Shown here in pieces: positions 51,475 through 64,000 of a stretch of DNA of 64,000 bases; position 1 is the first letter of the stretch, and each line of letters begins with the position of its first letter. The notes beneath the pieces were generated by a model. The model was not told where the DNA came from, did no database searches, and saw only the letters and a list, made by a program, of their open reading frames with translations. Where the stretch lies: NCBI GenBank assembly GCA_902516435.1, contig CABXYF010000001.1, forward strand, positions 1 through 64,000, given 5' to 3'. Source of the DNA: an uncultured Pelagibacteraceae bacterium. Its GTDB lineage: Bacteria; Pseudomonadota; Alphaproteobacteria; Pelagibacterales; Pelagibacteraceae. The position numbers and the translations under genes are program-made.

Positions 51475-52578
51475 ATGTCAGATGATTTCAGAGGTAGAGG
51501 CGGAAGCCCATGGGGCTCACCTCCAGGAGGTGGAAACAATAATGGATCTGGAAGAGGCCCAAAACCACCAAATATTGATGAAATTATAAAAGAAATTCAA
51601 GATAAAATAAAAAAATTTTTACCTGGCGGCAAATCATCGGGCGGTAAATCAGTTGGTTTAATATTGTTAGTTTTGGCTTTTGTTTGGTTAGCAAGTGGAC
51701 TTTATAGAGTTCTACCTGATGAACAGGGTGTCGTATTAAGATTTGGTAAGTTTATTAAAACTACTCAACCAGGATTAAATTATCATATACCTTTTCCTGT
51801 AGAAAACGTACTTACACCCAAAGTTACAAAAGTTAATAGAATAGATATTGGTTTTAGATCTGAGAGAGATAGTGGTTTTTCAACTGGTGGAGGTGTTGCA
51901 GATGTTCCACAAGAAAGCTTAATGCTAACTGGTGACGAAAACATCGTGAACATAGACTTCTCAGTATTTTGGGTAATTAAAGATGCAGGAAATTTTTTAT
52001 TTAAAATTCAAGATCCAGAAGGCACAGTTAAAGCAGCTGCTGAAACAGCAATGAGAGAGGTTATTGCAAAAAGCGATATACAACCAATTTTAACAGAGGG
52101 TAGATCTAAAATTGAGGTTGAAACTCAAGAAATTATTCAAAATATTTTAGATGACTATGAGAGTGGAATTCAAATTACACAAGTACAAACGCAAAAAGCT
52201 GATCCACCAGACCAGGTAATTGATGCATTTAGAGATGTACAGGCTGCGAGAGCAGACATGGAAAGATCTAAAAATGAAGCTGAAGCTTATGCAAATGATG
52301 TAATACCTAGAGCTAGAGGAGAAGGTCAAAAAATTTTACAAGCTGCTGAAGCATATAAAAAAGAAGTAGTAGCAAAAGCAGAAGGAGAAGCGAGTAGATT
52401 TATATCTATATATAATGAGTACAAAAATGCAAAAGTTGTGACTCAGGAAAGAATGTACTTAGAGACAATGGAAAAAGTTTTAGCTGATATAGATAAAGTA
52501 ATTATTGAAAAAAATGCAGGATCAGGTGTAGTACCATATTTACCACTACCTGAATTAAAAAAGAAAGTGACAAATTAA
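51475..52578 (+). CDS. hflK: FtsH protease activity modulator HflK
   Basis: Gly-rich N-terminus, SPFH domain LPDEQGVVLRFGKF; followed by hflC. Confidence 0.95.
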   Translation: MSDDFRGRGGSPWGSPPGGGNNNGSGRGPKPPNIDEIIKEIQDKIKKFLPGGKSSGGKSVGLILLVLAFVWLASGLYRVLPDEQGVVLRFGKFIKTTQPGLNYHIPFPVENVLTPKVTKVNRIDIGFRSERDSGFSTGGGVADVPQESLMLTGDENIVNIDFSVFWVIKDAGNFLFKIQDPEGTVKAAAETAMREVIAKSDIQPILTEGRSKIEVETQEIIQNILDDYESGIQITQVQTQKADPPDQVIDAFRDVQAARADMERSKNEAEAYANDVIPRARGEGQKILQAAEAYKKEVVAKAEGEASRFISIYNEYKNAKVVTQERMYLETMEKVLADIDKVIIEKNAGSGVVPYLPLPELKKKVTN

Positions 52579-53451
52579 ATGAAAGCTGGAAAAATTTTAG
52601 GCGGAATAATTGTTGCAATAGGCGTTTTAGCCTTCTTATCAGTAATTATTGTTAAGGAAGTTAATCAGGCCATCATTCTTCAATTTGGTGATCCAAAAAG
52701 AATAATTACCAAACCTGGTCTGAATTTCAAAATTCCATTTATTCAAAATGTAGTTTACCTTGATAAAAGAATATTAAATTTAGATACACCCCCTGAAGAA
52801 GTAATTGCTTCAGACCAAAAACGTTTAATAGTTGATGCATTTGCAAGATTTAAAATTGTTGACCCACTTCAGTTCTATATTTCAGTTGGAGATGAAAGAG
52901 TAGCAAGATCGAGGTTGTCTACAATTATAAACTCAAGAATTAGAAATGTTTTAGGTCAAGAGGAGCTACAAACGCTACTTTCCCAAGATAGATCAAAACA
53001 GATGGCTTTAATTAAAGAAGGTGTAAATAATGAAGCTAAAAATTTTGGAATTACTATAGTCGATGTAAGAATAAAAAGAGCTGACCTTCCACAAGCAAAC
53101 AGTGATGCGATTTATCGAAGAATGCAAACTGAAAGGGAAAGAGAAGCAAAAGAATTTAGGGCAAAAGGTGCAGAAATGGCTGTAACTATTACATCTACAG
53201 CAGATAAAGAAGTTACCGTAATTTTAGCAGAATCTCAAAAGCAGTCTGAAATTATGAAAGGTGAAGGGGATGGATTAAGAAATAAAATCTTTGCTGATGC
53301 TTTTGGGCAAGATCCAGAGTTTTTTGCATTTTACAGAGCAATGCAGGCCTATGAAAAAGCACTAATTGGTGGCGAGACTTCCTTAATCTTATCTCCTGAT
53401 AGTGAATTCTTTAAATTTTTTGGAAATATAAAACCTGAAATCAATCAATAA
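52579..53451 (+). CDS. hflC: Protease modulator HflC
   Basis: VKEVNQAIILQFGDPKRIITKPGLNFKIPFIQNVVYLDKRIL. Confidence 0.95.
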   Translation: MKAGKILGGIIVAIGVLAFLSVIIVKEVNQAIILQFGDPKRIITKPGLNFKIPFIQNVVYLDKRILNLDTPPEEVIASDQKRLIVDAFARFKIVDPLQFYISVGDERVARSRLSTIINSRIRNVLGQEELQTLLSQDRSKQMALIKEGVNNEAKNFGITIVDVRIKRADLPQANSDAIYRRMQTEREREAKEFRAKGAEMAVTITSTADKEVTVILAESQKQSEIMKGEGDGLRNKIFADAFGQDPEFFAFYRAMQAYEKALIGGETSLILSPDSEFFKFFGNIKPEINQ

Positions 53452-53457
53452 TTATTA

Positions 53458-53643
53458 ATGAAAGAGCTAGTCATAGCTTTTGGTTTATTCTTATTTGTAG
53501 AGGGAGCCTTGTATGCCTTATTTCCATCAAAAATGAAAAATATGTTAAGAAAATTAGAAATTGTAAAAGATTCACAACTAAGATCAGGTGGTCTTATCTT
53601 TGTAGTAATGGGTTTTATAATAATTTACTACAATATAGGTTAA
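53458..53643 (+). CDS. DUF2065 family small membrane protein
   Basis: 61 aa, two TM; canonical position between hflC and degP. Confidence 0.8.
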   Translation: MKELVIAFGLFLFVEGALYALFPSKMKNMLRKLEIVKDSQLRSGGLIFVVMGFIIIYYNIG

Positions 53644-53644
53644 T

Positions 53645-55057
53645 ATGAAAAAAATTAAAATTGTCTTTCTAGCTATTTTTTTTTCATTAAGTATTTCTAT
53701 TCAATCAAATTCTAGAGCTGTTCCAGAGTCATTTGCTGATCTTGCTGAGGAATTAATGCCATCAGTCGTAAACATTTCTACTTCAACCACTGTTGTTTCT
53801 AAAACTAATCCTTTACCTTTTCAGTTTCCACCAGGTTCACCTTTTGAAGATATGTTCAAAGAGTTTGGTACACCACAAGAGAGAAAATCTGCTGCACTTG
53901 GTTCAGGATTTATTATCGATCAAAAAGGAATAGTTGTAACTAATAATCATGTTATTCAGGATGCAGATGACATTATTGTAAGAGTGAATGGCGATCAAGA
54001 ATTCAAAGCAAAGGTTCTAGGCGCAGACCCATTAATGGATATAGCAGTTTTACAATTAGAAACTGACAAAAAATTTATACCAGTTGCATTTGGGGACTCT
54101 GACAAAGCTAGAATAGGTGATTGGGTAATTGCAATTGGAAATCCTTTTGGTCTGGGGGGGACAGTTACCGCTGGAATTATTTCAGCGAGAAACCGTTCTA
54201 TTGGATTATCCAGATATGAAGATTTTATTCAAACAGATGCATCAATTAATTCTGGTAATTCTGGAGGCCCTTTATTTGATATGGATGGCAATGTAATTGG
54301 AATTAATACTGCTATTTTAGGCAGAAATGGTTCAATAGGAATTGGATTTTCAATTCCATCAAATAGTGCTCAGCTTGTAATTAATCAACTTCTAGAGTTT
54401 GGTGAAACTAAAAGAGGATGGTTAGGAGTAAGAATACAAGATGTAACTAAAGAAATTGCAGAAGTTGAGAAACTTGATAAACCTAGAGGGGCATTAGTTG
54501 CAAGTGTTGCTGAAAATAGCCCATCAGAAAAAGCAGGAATTAAATCAGGCGATATTATTTTAGAATTTAATGGTAAAAAAATTAACCAAATGAAAGAGTT
54601 GCCTGCAATTGTTGCAAAAACTCAAGTAGGTAAAAATGTAGAGGTTAAGATTTGGAGAGATAAAAAAGAAATTATTAAAAATGTAATTTTAGGCAGATTA
54701 GAGACATCTGAAGATTTTAAAATAAGTGAGAAACAAAAACCATTAAACCAAGAAAACGAAATTGAAAATTTAAAAATAACAGTAAGAGTATTGAATAAAG
54801 AGGATATTAAAAGTCGAAATTTGCCAAATCAAACAACAGGATTGGTTATTACAAGTATTGCAAATAACAGCCCATTTAAAAATACGACTTTAAGTGAAAA
54901 TGATATTATTGTTGAAGCTCAAAAGAAAAGAATTAAATCTGTGAATGATTTAAGAGAAATTACAAAACAAGTTTTACAATCAAACCAAAAGACTATTTTA
55001 CTCGCAATTTATACCACTCAGAATCAAAAAAGATATATTGGTGTTAAATTAGATTAA
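53645..55057 (+). CDS. Do-family serine endopeptidase (HtrA/DegP)
   Basis: GSGFIIDQKGIVVTNNHVI, DIAVLQLE, NSGNSGGPLFD, two PDZ domains. Confidence 0.96.
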   Translation: MKKIKIVFLAIFFSLSISIQSNSRAVPESFADLAEELMPSVVNISTSTTVVSKTNPLPFQFPPGSPFEDMFKEFGTPQERKSAALGSGFIIDQKGIVVTNNHVIQDADDIIVRVNGDQEFKAKVLGADPLMDIAVLQLETDKKFIPVAFGDSDKARIGDWVIAIGNPFGLGGTVTAGIISARNRSIGLSRYEDFIQTDASINSGNSGGPLFDMDGNVIGINTAILGRNGSIGIGFSIPSNSAQLVINQLLEFGETKRGWLGVRIQDVTKEIAEVEKLDKPRGALVASVAENSPSEKAGIKSGDIILEFNGKKINQMKELPAIVAKTQVGKNVEVKIWRDKKEIIKNVILGRLETSEDFKISEKQKPLNQENEIENLKITVRVLNKEDIKSRNLPNQTTGLVITSIANNSPFKNTTLSENDIIVEAQKKRIKSVNDLREITKQVLQSNQKTILLAIYTTQNQKRYIGVKLD

Positions 55058-55059
55058 TA

Positions 55060-55968
55060 ATGGATTTTAAATCCAAGATCATATTAATATCTGGACCTAC
55101 CGCTTCAGGAAAATCTTCATTCGGTATAAAACTTGCAAAAAAAATTAATGGAGAAATCATTAATGCTGATAGCATGCAGGTTTATAAACAAATTAAAATT
55201 CTTTCTGCAAGACCAAGTCCTAAAAATTATCAAAAAGTCAGACATCACTTGTATGGATTTCATGATGTTAAAAAAAATTTTTCAACTGGGGACTGGCTTA
55301 AATTAGTAATTAAAAAAATTGATGAAGTTAAAAAAAGAAAAAAAATTCCTATCTTAGTAGGAGGAACAGGCTTATATTTCAAAGCTTTGACTGATGGATT
55401 ATCAAATATACCAAAAATACCATTAAAAATTAGAAATCAAATTAGAGCATTACACCAGGAAATTGGACAAAAAAGTTTTTACCAGCAACTTTTAAAGATT
55501 GATCCAATGTCAGTAAATAAAATAAAACCAAATGACCCACATAGATCTTTAAGAGCCTATGAAGTAAAATTTTATACTAAAAAATCTATTCATAATTATT
55601 TTAAAAATACTAAATCAAATTTTAAAGAAATAGATTTCTATAAAATTTATATCGATTTTCCTCGCCAAGATTTGATCGAAAAAATTAAACTAAGGACTGA
55701 ACAAATGATTAATAGCGGAGCAGTTAATGAGGTAAAAAATTTTATTAAACTAAAGGTTAAAAAAGATAAAAGTGTTAACAAAGCAATTGGTATTAATGAA
55801 ATCAGAAAATATTTAAAAAATGAAAAAGATTTGCATGAAATTAGCGAGCAAATATCAACAAAAACTAGACAATACGCCAAAAGACAGAGTACATGGGCTA
55901 GGGGAAATATGAAGAACTGGTTAAGATTGAAACCAAAACAGTTGAATAAATTTTTAAATAAAATTTAA
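55060..55968 (+). CDS. miaA: tRNA dimethylallyltransferase
   Basis: ISGPTASGKSSFGIKLAKKINGEIINADSMQVYKQ, VGGTGLYFKAL. Confidence 0.96.
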   Translation: MDFKSKIILISGPTASGKSSFGIKLAKKINGEIINADSMQVYKQIKILSARPSPKNYQKVRHHLYGFHDVKKNFSTGDWLKLVIKKIDEVKKRKKIPILVGGTGLYFKALTDGLSNIPKIPLKIRNQIRALHQEIGQKSFYQQLLKIDPMSVNKIKPNDPHRSLRAYEVKFYTKKSIHNYFKNTKSNFKEIDFYKIYIDFPRQDLIEKIKLRTEQMINSGAVNEVKNFIKLKVKKDKSVNKAIGINEIRKYLKNEKDLHEISEQISTKTRQYAKRQSTWARGNMKNWLRLKPKQLNKFLNKI

Positions 55969-55991
55969 ATATCTAATTCAAAACTTGACCA

Positions 55992-56027
55992 ATGAGTACA
56001 ACTTCAGCTAGATTGCGAAATGTCTAA
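55992..56027 (+). CDS. Possible 11-codon upstream [14 protein letters not shown] overlapping the ilvB start
   Basis: ATG AGT ACA ACT TCA GCT AGA TTG CGA AAT GTC TAA; stop lies 8 nt inside ilvB in another frame. Confidence 0.2.
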   Translation: MSTTSARLRNV

Positions 56028-57786
56028 ATTATACACAGGAGCAGAAATTGTATTTAAATGCCTAGAAGATCAAAAGGTAGAGCATATTTTTGGATATCCT
56101 GGAGGAGCAGTTTTACCAATTTATGATGAGCTTAAAAATCATTCCTCAATAAAACATATCTTAGTTAGACATGAACAAGGTGCAGGTCATGCAGCGGAAG
56201 GTTATGCAAGGTCTTCTGGTAAACCAGGTGTAGTTTTAGTTACATCTGGACCTGGAGCTACAAACGTTGTCACAGCATTAACTGATGCATACATGGACTC
56301 AGTTCCCTTAGTTTGCATTTCTGGCCAAGTTCCAACACACTTAATTGGAACTGATGCTTTTCAAGAATGCGACACCACAGGTATTACGAGACCTTGCACA
56401 AAACATAATTGGTTAGTTAAAGATATTGATGATCTTTCAGATATAATGCACGAAGCTTTTAAAGTTGCAACTTCAGGAAGACCAGGTCCTGTTTTAGTTG
56501 ATATCCCAAAAGATATTCAATTTGCTAAAACTAAATATAAAAAACCAAAAAAAGAAAAAAAATCAAATGGAAAACCTGTAAACAAATTTTCTCAAAATCA
56601 AATCGATCAATTAGTTGATCTATTAAAAAATGCAAAAAAACCAGTTATTTATAGTGGTGGTGGAGTAATTAATTCAGGTCCAAAGGCAAGTGATGCATTA
56701 AGAGAGTTGGTAGAATTAACAGGATTTCCTATAACATCAACACTACAAGGTCTAGGCGCTTACCCTGGTGATGACAATCAATTCTTAGGGATGTTAGGTA
56801 TGCATGGAACTTATGAGGCAAATAATGCAATGCATGATTGTGATCTTTTAATTAATATTGGTGCAAGATTTGATGATCGTATAACTGGAAAAATAGATGA
56901 ATTTTCTCCAAATTCAAAAAAAGTTCATATTGACATAGATCCTTCATCTATAAATAAAATTATTAAAGTTGATCTTGCTATTGTTGGAGATGTTGCGAAA
57001 GTAATTACTAAAGTTAATAAAAAAATACTAAAGAAGAAAAATGGAAATGATAAATCTAATAAGTCAAATATTGCTAAATGGTGGGAACAAATACAAAAGT
57101 GGAGAAGCAAAGATTCTCTTAATTTTATTAATAGCAATGAAAGTATTAAACCTCAGCATGCAGTACAGAGACTGTACGAATTGACAAAACATAAAGATAC
57201 TTATGTAACAACTGAAGTAGGCCAACATCAAATGTGGGCAGCACAACATTATAAATTTAACAAACCAAATAGATGGATGACATCAGGGGGCTTAGGTACT
57301 ATGGGTTACGGTTTGCCGGCTGCAGTAGGAGTACAAATTGCACATCCTGACAAGCTAGTAGTTGATATTGCAGGTGAGGCCTCCGTATTGATGACAATGC
57401 AAGAAATGTCCACTGCAGTTCAATACAATTTACCAATCAAAATTTTTATTTTGAACAATCAGTACATGGGAATGGTTAGGCAATGGCAAGAACTTTTGCA
57501 TGAAAAGAATTATTCAGAGAGTTACTCTGAGGCACTTCCTGATTTTTTAAAAATGGCTGAAGCTTATGGCTGTAAAGGAATTAAAGCAGAAAATCCCTCA
57601 GAATTAGATGAAAAAATACAAGAAATGATAGATTTTAATGGTCCAGTAATTTTTGATTGTCACGTTGATCCAAACGAAAATTGCTTTCCAATGATACCTT
57701 CAGGAAAGCCACATAATCAAATGATCTTAGGACCTAATGATCAAGAAGATAACAAAATCAAGGGAAAAGGAAAAGCCTTAGTCTAA
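56020..57786 (+). CDS. ilvB: Acetolactate synthase large subunit
   Basis: [36 protein letters not shown]; followed by small subunit and ilvC. Confidence 0.97.
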   Translation: MSKLYTGAEIVFKCLEDQKVEHIFGYPGGAVLPIYDELKNHSSIKHILVRHEQGAGHAAEGYARSSGKPGVVLVTSGPGATNVVTALTDAYMDSVPLVCISGQVPTHLIGTDAFQECDTTGITRPCTKHNWLVKDIDDLSDIMHEAFKVATSGRPGPVLVDIPKDIQFAKTKYKKPKKEKKSNGKPVNKFSQNQIDQLVDLLKNAKKPVIYSGGGVINSGPKASDALRELVELTGFPITSTLQGLGAYPGDDNQFLGMLGMHGTYEANNAMHDCDLLINIGARFDDRITGKIDEFSPNSKKVHIDIDPSSINKIIKVDLAIVGDVAKVITKVNKKILKKKNGNDKSNKSNIAKWWEQIQKWRSKDSLNFINSNESIKPQHAVQRLYELTKHKDTYVTTEVGQHQMWAAQHYKFNKPNRWMTSGGLGTMGYGLPAAVGVQIAHPDKLVVDIAGEASVLMTMQEMSTAVQYNLPIKIFILNNQYMGMVRQWQELLHEKNYSESYSEALPDFLKMAEAYGCKGIKAENPSELDEKIQEMIDFNGPVIFDCHVDPNENCFPMIPSGKPHNQMILGPNDQEDNKIKGKGKALV

Positions 57787-57791
57787 TTATA

Positions 57792-58340
57792 ATGCCAAAA
57801 TCAAAATCAGCTTATAGTGTTCCAACTAAAAAACAAAAATCAGATACTTATATATTTGTAGTTTGGGTTGATAATGAAGCAGGTGTTCTTGCAAGGGTTG
57901 TTGGATTATTTTCTGGCCGTGGTTACAATATTGAGTCTTTAGCGGTAGCCGAAGTTGATGCTGTTAAAAATATTTCTAGAATAACTATTGTTACAACTGG
58001 CACACCTCAAGTGATCGATCAAATTAAACTACAATTGGCTAAGTTGGTACCTGTTCATAAAGTTGCAGAATTTAAAAGAGAAGATAAAAATGTTATATTT
58101 AAGGAGATGGCATTATTTAAAATTGTAGGAAAAAAAAAGAAATTGGAAAAATGCTTAAATGCTTGTAAAAAATTTGATTTGGTTATTTTAGATGAAACTA
58201 AAACATCTAAAGTCATACAGATAACTGCACTTAGAAGAGATATAGATAAAATTAGTAAGAAATTAAAACCCCTGGGACTTATAAGTGCCTCAAGAACGGG
58301 AGCAGTTGCAATGACAAGAGGGGCTCAAATATTTAATTAA
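57792..58340 (+). CDS. ilvN: Acetolactate synthase small subunit
   Basis: ACT domain VWVDNEAGVLARVVGLFSGRGYNIESLAVAE. Confidence 0.96.
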   Translation: MPKSKSAYSVPTKKQKSDTYIFVVWVDNEAGVLARVVGLFSGRGYNIESLAVAEVDAVKNISRITIVTTGTPQVIDQIKLQLAKLVPVHKVAEFKREDKNVIFKEMALFKIVGKKKKLEKCLNACKKFDLVILDETKTSKVIQITALRRDIDKISKKLKPLGLISASRTGAVAMTRGAQIFN

Positions 58341-58346
58341 TAATAA

Positions 58347-59381
<1,035 letters not shown>

Positions 59382-59483
59382 ATTTTAATATAGACCCAAA
59401 GAGGTCATTTAATTATAAGAAATAAATAACATTTATTTTGCAATCTCACTTATAGATTGTATTATAAATTTTCTATAAATTTA

Positions 59484-62092
<2,609 letters not shown>

Positions 62093-62097
62093 TTGAG

Positions 62098-62946
62098 ATG
62101 TCAGTGGGCAGAGACGATTTCGTAATTGCCTTCAGATCCGCCTTTCTAAAAAAAAAAGACAAACAAAAATTTTCTTTACTTAGTTTAATTCTATTATCTT
62201 TAGTTGTAATTATCTTAAGTAATCTAAATTTCAAACCAATAAAACTTGTCAAATTAGGTATTAATGAAATTATATACAGGACATCGTTTATAATTTCTAA
62301 ACCTGAAAAATATCTTCAAAATCTAAATTCAAAATTTAATGAACACATGAATTTATTTGAAAATTACAAAAATATAAAGTCAGAATTAGAAATTTTAAAG
62401 GAAGAAAAAATTACTAATAATTTTTTAAAATTAGAAAATGAAAAACTAAGAAGTTTAATTGATGAAAATATAAACTCTACTGAAATACTAGCCAAGGTTA
62501 TGATTGATAGAGAAAGCCCTTTTTTAAGAACAATAATTCTAAATAAAGGGACTAGAGATAATATAAAATTAGGTATGGCTGTAATTGATAGTGTTTATCT
62601 TGTTGGGCAGATAATTGAGGTTAATTATTCAAATTCTAGAGCTTTATTATTATCTGATTTAAATAGTAAAATACCGTCTGTCCTAGCTCCTCAAAATATG
62701 CAAGTTGTAATTTCAGGAACTGGAAAGAATTATGGAGTAATCGAACATACAAAAGATGATTTGGAGGAAAATCTTTTAATTACAGATACTATAATTTACA
62801 CATCAGGTCTTGGAGGTCTTTTTAAACCTGGGATCCCAATAGGAAAAATTTCTAAGGATCAAAAAAACAAAGTCAATTTTTTTTCAGACTTTACCCAACT
62901 AGATTTTGTAAAAATAATATCCTTAAATTTTGGAGACGAAAAATAA
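62098..62946 (+). CDS. mreC: Rod shape-determining protein MreC
   Basis: TM plus coiled coil, VIDRESPFLRTIILNKGTRDNIKLGMAVI. Confidence 0.92.
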   Translation: MSVGRDDFVIAFRSAFLKKKDKQKFSLLSLILLSLVVIILSNLNFKPIKLVKLGINEIIYRTSFIISKPEKYLQNLNSKFNEHMNLFENYKNIKSELEILKEEKITNNFLKLENEKLRSLIDENINSTEILAKVMIDRESPFLRTIILNKGTRDNIKLGMAVIDSVYLVGQIIEVNYSNSRALLLSDLNSKIPSVLAPQNMQVVISGTGKNYGVIEHTKDDLEENLLITDTIIYTSGLGGLFKPGIPIGKISKDQKNKVNFFSDFTQLDFVKIISLNFGDEK

Positions 62947-63464
62947 TGTCATCTCTTAACAAAAGTTCTTTTGTAAAAGTATTTTTATCATATTTACCTC
63001 TAATATTTTTGTTTATCTCGGTGTTTAATGAATTTGATTTTAATTACCTAGAAATTGAAAATTTCACTTTTAATTTTGTTCATATTTTAATTTTTTATTG
63101 GACTTTAAAAAATTTAGATCGATTTGGATATTTATCCATTTTTTTAGCTGGAGTTATTAACGATGTTGTTGTTGGAATTCCTATTGGAGTTAGTAGCTTT
63201 TGCTATTTGATACTTTGTTCAGTCACTGCATATATCAGAAATATTACACTAAGCCCCAATTTTGTTAAAGATTGGTTTTCATTTTTATTTACAATTATAC
63301 TAATTAACTCAATACAGGTAATTATTTTAGATTTAATTTTTCTTATAGAAATTAGTTATATCAGTTATCTGATTAATTCTAGTTTCACATTTCTCTTTTA
63401 CCCAGTTTTTTTTATACTATTTAATTTCTTAAACCAAAGTATATCTGTCAAACAAAATGATTAA
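62946..63464 (+). CDS. mreD: Rod shape-determining protein MreD
   Basis: Hydrophobic, positional after mreBC, GVINDVVVGIPIGVSS. Confidence 0.8.
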   Translation: MSSLNKSSFVKVFLSYLPLIFLFISVFNEFDFNYLEIENFTFNFVHILIFYWTLKNLDRFGYLSIFLAGVINDVVVGIPIGVSSFCYLILCSVTAYIRNITLSPNFVKDWFSFLFTIILINSIQVIILDLIFLIEISYISYLINSSFTFLFYPVFFILFNFLNQSISVKQND

Positions 63465-64000
63465 CGAAAATTCAGGAATTAGAAAATCAGATGTAATAAA
63501 TAGACGAATGTTTATTATAAGTGCGGCAAAAATAGTTATTTTAGTGGGAATTGTAGCACGTCTTTTTTCACTTCAGATTAATGAAAATAAAAAATATCTC
63601 ACTCTTTCAGATAAAAACAGAATTAGAGAATGGAAACTTCCACCTACCAGAGGAAATATCGTAGACTATTTTGGTAATATAATTGCAGGTAATTTAAAAG
63701 TTTATCAATTACATATTATACCTGAACAAGTAGAAAATTTTAATTATTTATTGTTAAGACTGAAAACGCTTTTAAATTTGAGTGAAAAGAAAATTCAAAA
63801 GATAATTAAATTAAAAAATAAATTAAAACCATGGGACAGTATTATAGTATCTGAAAATCTTAGTTGGAGTCAATTCTTAAAAGTTAACAATTTTTTATAC
63901 GATTTAGTTGGAGTCAAACCTGTGATGACAATATCAAGAAATTATCCATTTAGTGATGTGTATACCCATGTTCTTGGCTATGTAAGTCAACCAAATCAAG
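63457..64000 (+). CDS. mrdA: Penicillin-binding protein 2 (3'-truncated by window edge)
   Basis: Unlisted open frame MINENSGIRKSDVINRRMFIISAAKIVILVGIVARLFSLQINENKKYLTLSDKNRIREWKLPPTRGNIVDYFGNIIAGN; overlaps the mreD stop. Confidence 0.92.
   Translation, partial: MINENSGIRKSDVINRRMFIISAAKIVILVGIVARLFSLQINENKKYLTLSDKNRIREWKLPPTRGNIVDYFGNIIAGNLKVYQLHIIPEQVENFNYLLLRLKTLLNLSEKKIQKIIKLKNKLKPWDSIIVSENLSWSQFLKVNNFLYDLVGVKPVMTISRNYPFSDVYTHVLGYVSQPNQ

Noticed and set aside
59382-59460. GACC-CAAAGA-GGTC hairpin after ilvC as a terminator
   Set aside because: Only a 4-bp stem with no clear T-tract; too weak to call

Overview
This AT-rich, very compact window matches the gene content and gene order of an alphaproteobacterium of the SAR11/Pelagibacter type. 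That lineage call is inferred from gene order and family recognition, not from a search. Bases 1-6435 are a surface-polysaccharide accessory block: a membrane protein, a CDP-glucose-type nucleotidyltransferase, an RfbH/E1-type PLP enzyme, an acetolactate-synthase-like TPP enzyme, an NAD-dependent epimerase/reductase and a GtrB-type glycosyltransferase. It ends at an initiator tRNA. The rest is mostly housekeeping: rpsU/rpmE/efp; fba-pgk-gap-tkt; zapA-fau; yebC-(phage-type ruvC)-tolQRAB-pal-cpoB-tilS-ftsH-folP-glmM-thiD-purA; rpoH, rluD; tRNA-Arg; an ABC-2 exporter; xseB-ispA-dxs; aroC, pdxH, ispB; glyQS-ppdK; thyX; mrp; hflKC-degP-miaA; ilvBNC-leuA; mreBCD-mrdA. The most notable regions are: (i) an unannotated permuted (two-piece) tmRNA gene on the minus strand at about 48600-48858, with a readable tag ANESYALAA, which the ORF track mis-reads as the N-terminus of ThyX; (ii) a second, degenerate copy of the end of that tmRNA at about 47407, so that repeats bracket a single orphan SHOCT-domain secreted protein like a decayed integration scar; (iii) a sugar cluster whose E1-type His-for-Lys substitution plus a TPP enzyme suggest branched-chain deoxysugar synthesis; (iv) a phage-type RuvC in the canonical ruvC slot with ruvAB absent.
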